From Paraburkholderia sp. IMGN_8 (GTDB lineage: Bacteria; Pseudomonadota; Gammaproteobacteria; Burkholderiales; Burkholderiaceae), in assembly GCF_038050405.1 (NCBI RefSeq), contig NZ_CP150901.1, positions 4,278,001 through 4,342,000 on the forward strand: a stretch of DNA of 64,000 nt. The letters run 5' to 3'. Made by a program: the position numbers and the translations under genes. Positions 63,049-64,000 of this stretch are shown here, one piece after another. Below the pieces are notes generated by a model that was not told where the DNA came from, made no database searches, and saw only the letters and a list, made by a program, of their open reading frames with translations. How positions within the stretch are numbered: position 1 is the first letter of the stretch; each line of letters begins with the position of its first letter.

Positions 63049-63642
63049 TCAGGGAACCAGTCGAGTCCGCACCCATTTCGGTCCGCTAAGTTTCCATATA
63101 CTGCGATCATGCAGTCGATCGTCGTCTGAACCTTCCCATGTCTCAATGAATGTCGGACGAAGCCATAGGGAACTCACTTTTTTCGCCTCGAACGGTGTCA
63201 ATCCGGCGTCTATATTGCGTCGCAGCGTCGCGACTTCTTCGAGCAGTTGCTCGCGGGAGGCCAGTGGTGTGCTTTGAGGGCGAACGTTCTCGTGGTAGAC
63301 ATCTAGGACCCTGCTCGCTTCGGGCTTCATGTGCCAGGTGACGCGTTCTTCCTCGCCGCAGCGAATTTCGTACGTGCCACGGATACGATACTGAAATAGT
63401 TGAACCGGCCAAAATCCGGCGAGCTCCCATTTGCTGTTCGACATCAGATGCGTGATTTTGGGGCTGCCGCCACTGACGGAGATAGAGATGCCTGCGCGGG
63501 TGAATGAGCGTATTGTCACGAACCTCGTCATCGGGAAGCTTTCCGCGTCCACGGTAATCAATGCGGCAAACCGCACGCGGGCGTCTTCAAGGGCCAAGCC
63601 TTGCTGGTACTTGTCCAACAGAAATTCCAGTCCGTCGTCCAT
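63049..63642 (-). CDS. Pyridoxamine 5'-phosphate oxidase-like flavoprotein
   Basis: A 197-residue protein of the split-barrel FMN-binding PNPOx group. RFVTIRSFTRAGISISVSGG and SPKITHLMSNSKWELAGFWP match the FMN-phosphate and substrate strands. WHMKPEASRVLDVYHENVRP resembles the WxxxxxxR region, and the chain ends WVRTRLVP, close to the W-x-x-x-R-L-x-P C-terminus of PdxH. It could be a true B6 oxidase or a relative of unknown substrate; several PdxH residues differ. The gene stands alone. Confidence 0.75.
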   Translation of the reverse strand: MDDGLEFLLDKYQQGLALEDARVRFAALITVDAESFPMTRFVTIRSFTRAGISISVSGGSPKITHLMSNSKWELAGFWPVQLFQYRIRGTYEIRCGEEERVTWHMKPEASRVLDVYHENVRPQSTPLASREQLLEEVATLRRNIDAGLTPFEAKKVSSLWLRPTFIETWEGSDDDRLHDRSIWKLSGPKWVRTRLVP

Positions 63643-64000
63643 TTTCTAATCCGTCACGCGAGAAGGTAGATATGTGCCAGACGACTGCTTTGGTCGATCC
63701 GGCCTCATGCCAGGTTGCGCGGCTCAGGTAGCCTGCCGACAGCTTTCGAATGATGCCAGCCCTTCCCGGGCTGGAGCGGCCACGTCTCGGTCACTTCCGT
63801 CACGCAGATCCGATTTGCCGCTTGCGCCAGGATGCACAAGCGCACCTTGCAAGCGTTCACGGACCCGTAGAGAAGCACCCGGCACGCCATGCGCCAGCGC
63901 CCAAGGCATTGTCGGACGCTGGCCCTGTTTTTGTTAGCACGGACATGTCGGCCTGCGATTGACGAGGGATATCGCTTCCTCCGCGTTCCGTCCCTGCCTC
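63643..64000. other. Right end of the window, no recognised gene
   Basis: About 360 bases. Short frames occur on both strands, but none has a credible start and family match. The promoter of the PNPOx-like gene should lie at its left edge. A gene running off the window cannot be excluded. Confidence 0.35.

Noticed and set aside
1..64000. tRNA, rRNA, CRISPR array or toxin-antitoxin pair
   Set aside because: None was recognised; the repeats found are an azoR tandem duplication, IS ends and one 221-base direct repeat, not regularly spaced arrays.

Overview
The window looks like an accessory, catabolism-rich part of a Burkholderiaceae genome, most likely Paraburkholderia, Caballeronia or Burkholderia. 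This rests on several things seen here: three OmpC-type porin genes or remnants of the Burkholderia type, hopanoid genes hpnI and hpnJ, a DUF3331 gene, an adc-bdhA-patatin operon, and many LysR regulators beside aromatic-degradation genes. No rRNA, tRNA or CRISPR array was seen. All assignments come from reading translated sequence and motifs, without database searches.

Layout. (1) 1-12.6 kb is one long plus-strand operon for a carboxylated aromatic. It holds a meta-cleavage hydrolase (5' end outside the window), an extradiol dioxygenase, a class II aldolase-fold protein, a hydratase, acetaldehyde dehydrogenase and 4-hydroxy-2-oxovalerate aldolase. A four-component Rieske dioxygenase follows (alpha, beta, ferredoxin, reductase), with a PdxA-like dihydrodiol dehydrogenase, an MHS transporter, a porin and a terminator. 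The order recalls the p-cumate (cmt) pathway, but the dehydrogenase is of the terephthalate (TphB/PdxA) type. (2) 12.6-18.5 kb has an HTH-citrate synthase fusion, a small exported protein, decayed cytochrome c and permease genes, azoR with a duplicated start region, and an alpha/beta hydrolase. (3) 18.5-28.4 kb has adc-bdhA-patatin (ketone body/PHB-related), hpnI-hpnJ with a decayed hpnK, atoE, a DUF3331 gene and wrbA. (4) 29-33.6 kb is a damaged zone: a porin with an internal deletion, a DedA-rhodanese fusion gene split by an intact IS, and pagL bracketed by ends of a decayed IS5-type element.

(5) 33.7-44.4 kb is a second, unassigned aromatic cluster. The minus strand carries a FAH-family hydrolase, YciI-like, extradiol dioxygenase, NIPSNAP and 3-hydroxyisobutyrate dehydrogenase-like genes. 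The plus strand carries LysR, a VanA-like Rieske oxygenase, GntR, a VanB-like reductase and an aldehyde dehydrogenase, then TetR and a small unknown gene. (6) 44.9-50.9 kb is a gentisate module: gentisate dioxygenase, fumarylpyruvate hydrolase-like protein, 2Fe-2S ferredoxin, ferredoxin reductase and cytochrome P450, divergent from a NahR-like LysR gene. (7) 51.4-52.5 kb is a complete IS5-family element. (8) 52.7-61.6 kb has another porin, a LysR divergent from a DapA-family aldolase and an MFS transporter, then MarR, a chemoreceptor and an aromatic-acid transporter. (9) 61.6-64 kb holds a 221-bp repeated segment flanking an IS66 remnant, a small unknown gene and a PNPOx-like flavoprotein gene.

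Taken together, at least three ring-attack systems with different electron-transfer chains, two ring-cleavage routes besides gentisate, dedicated porins and transporters, and a chemoreceptor are packed into 60 kb. Insertion-sequence scars lie between the modules, which suggests a catabolic island built by successive acquisitions.
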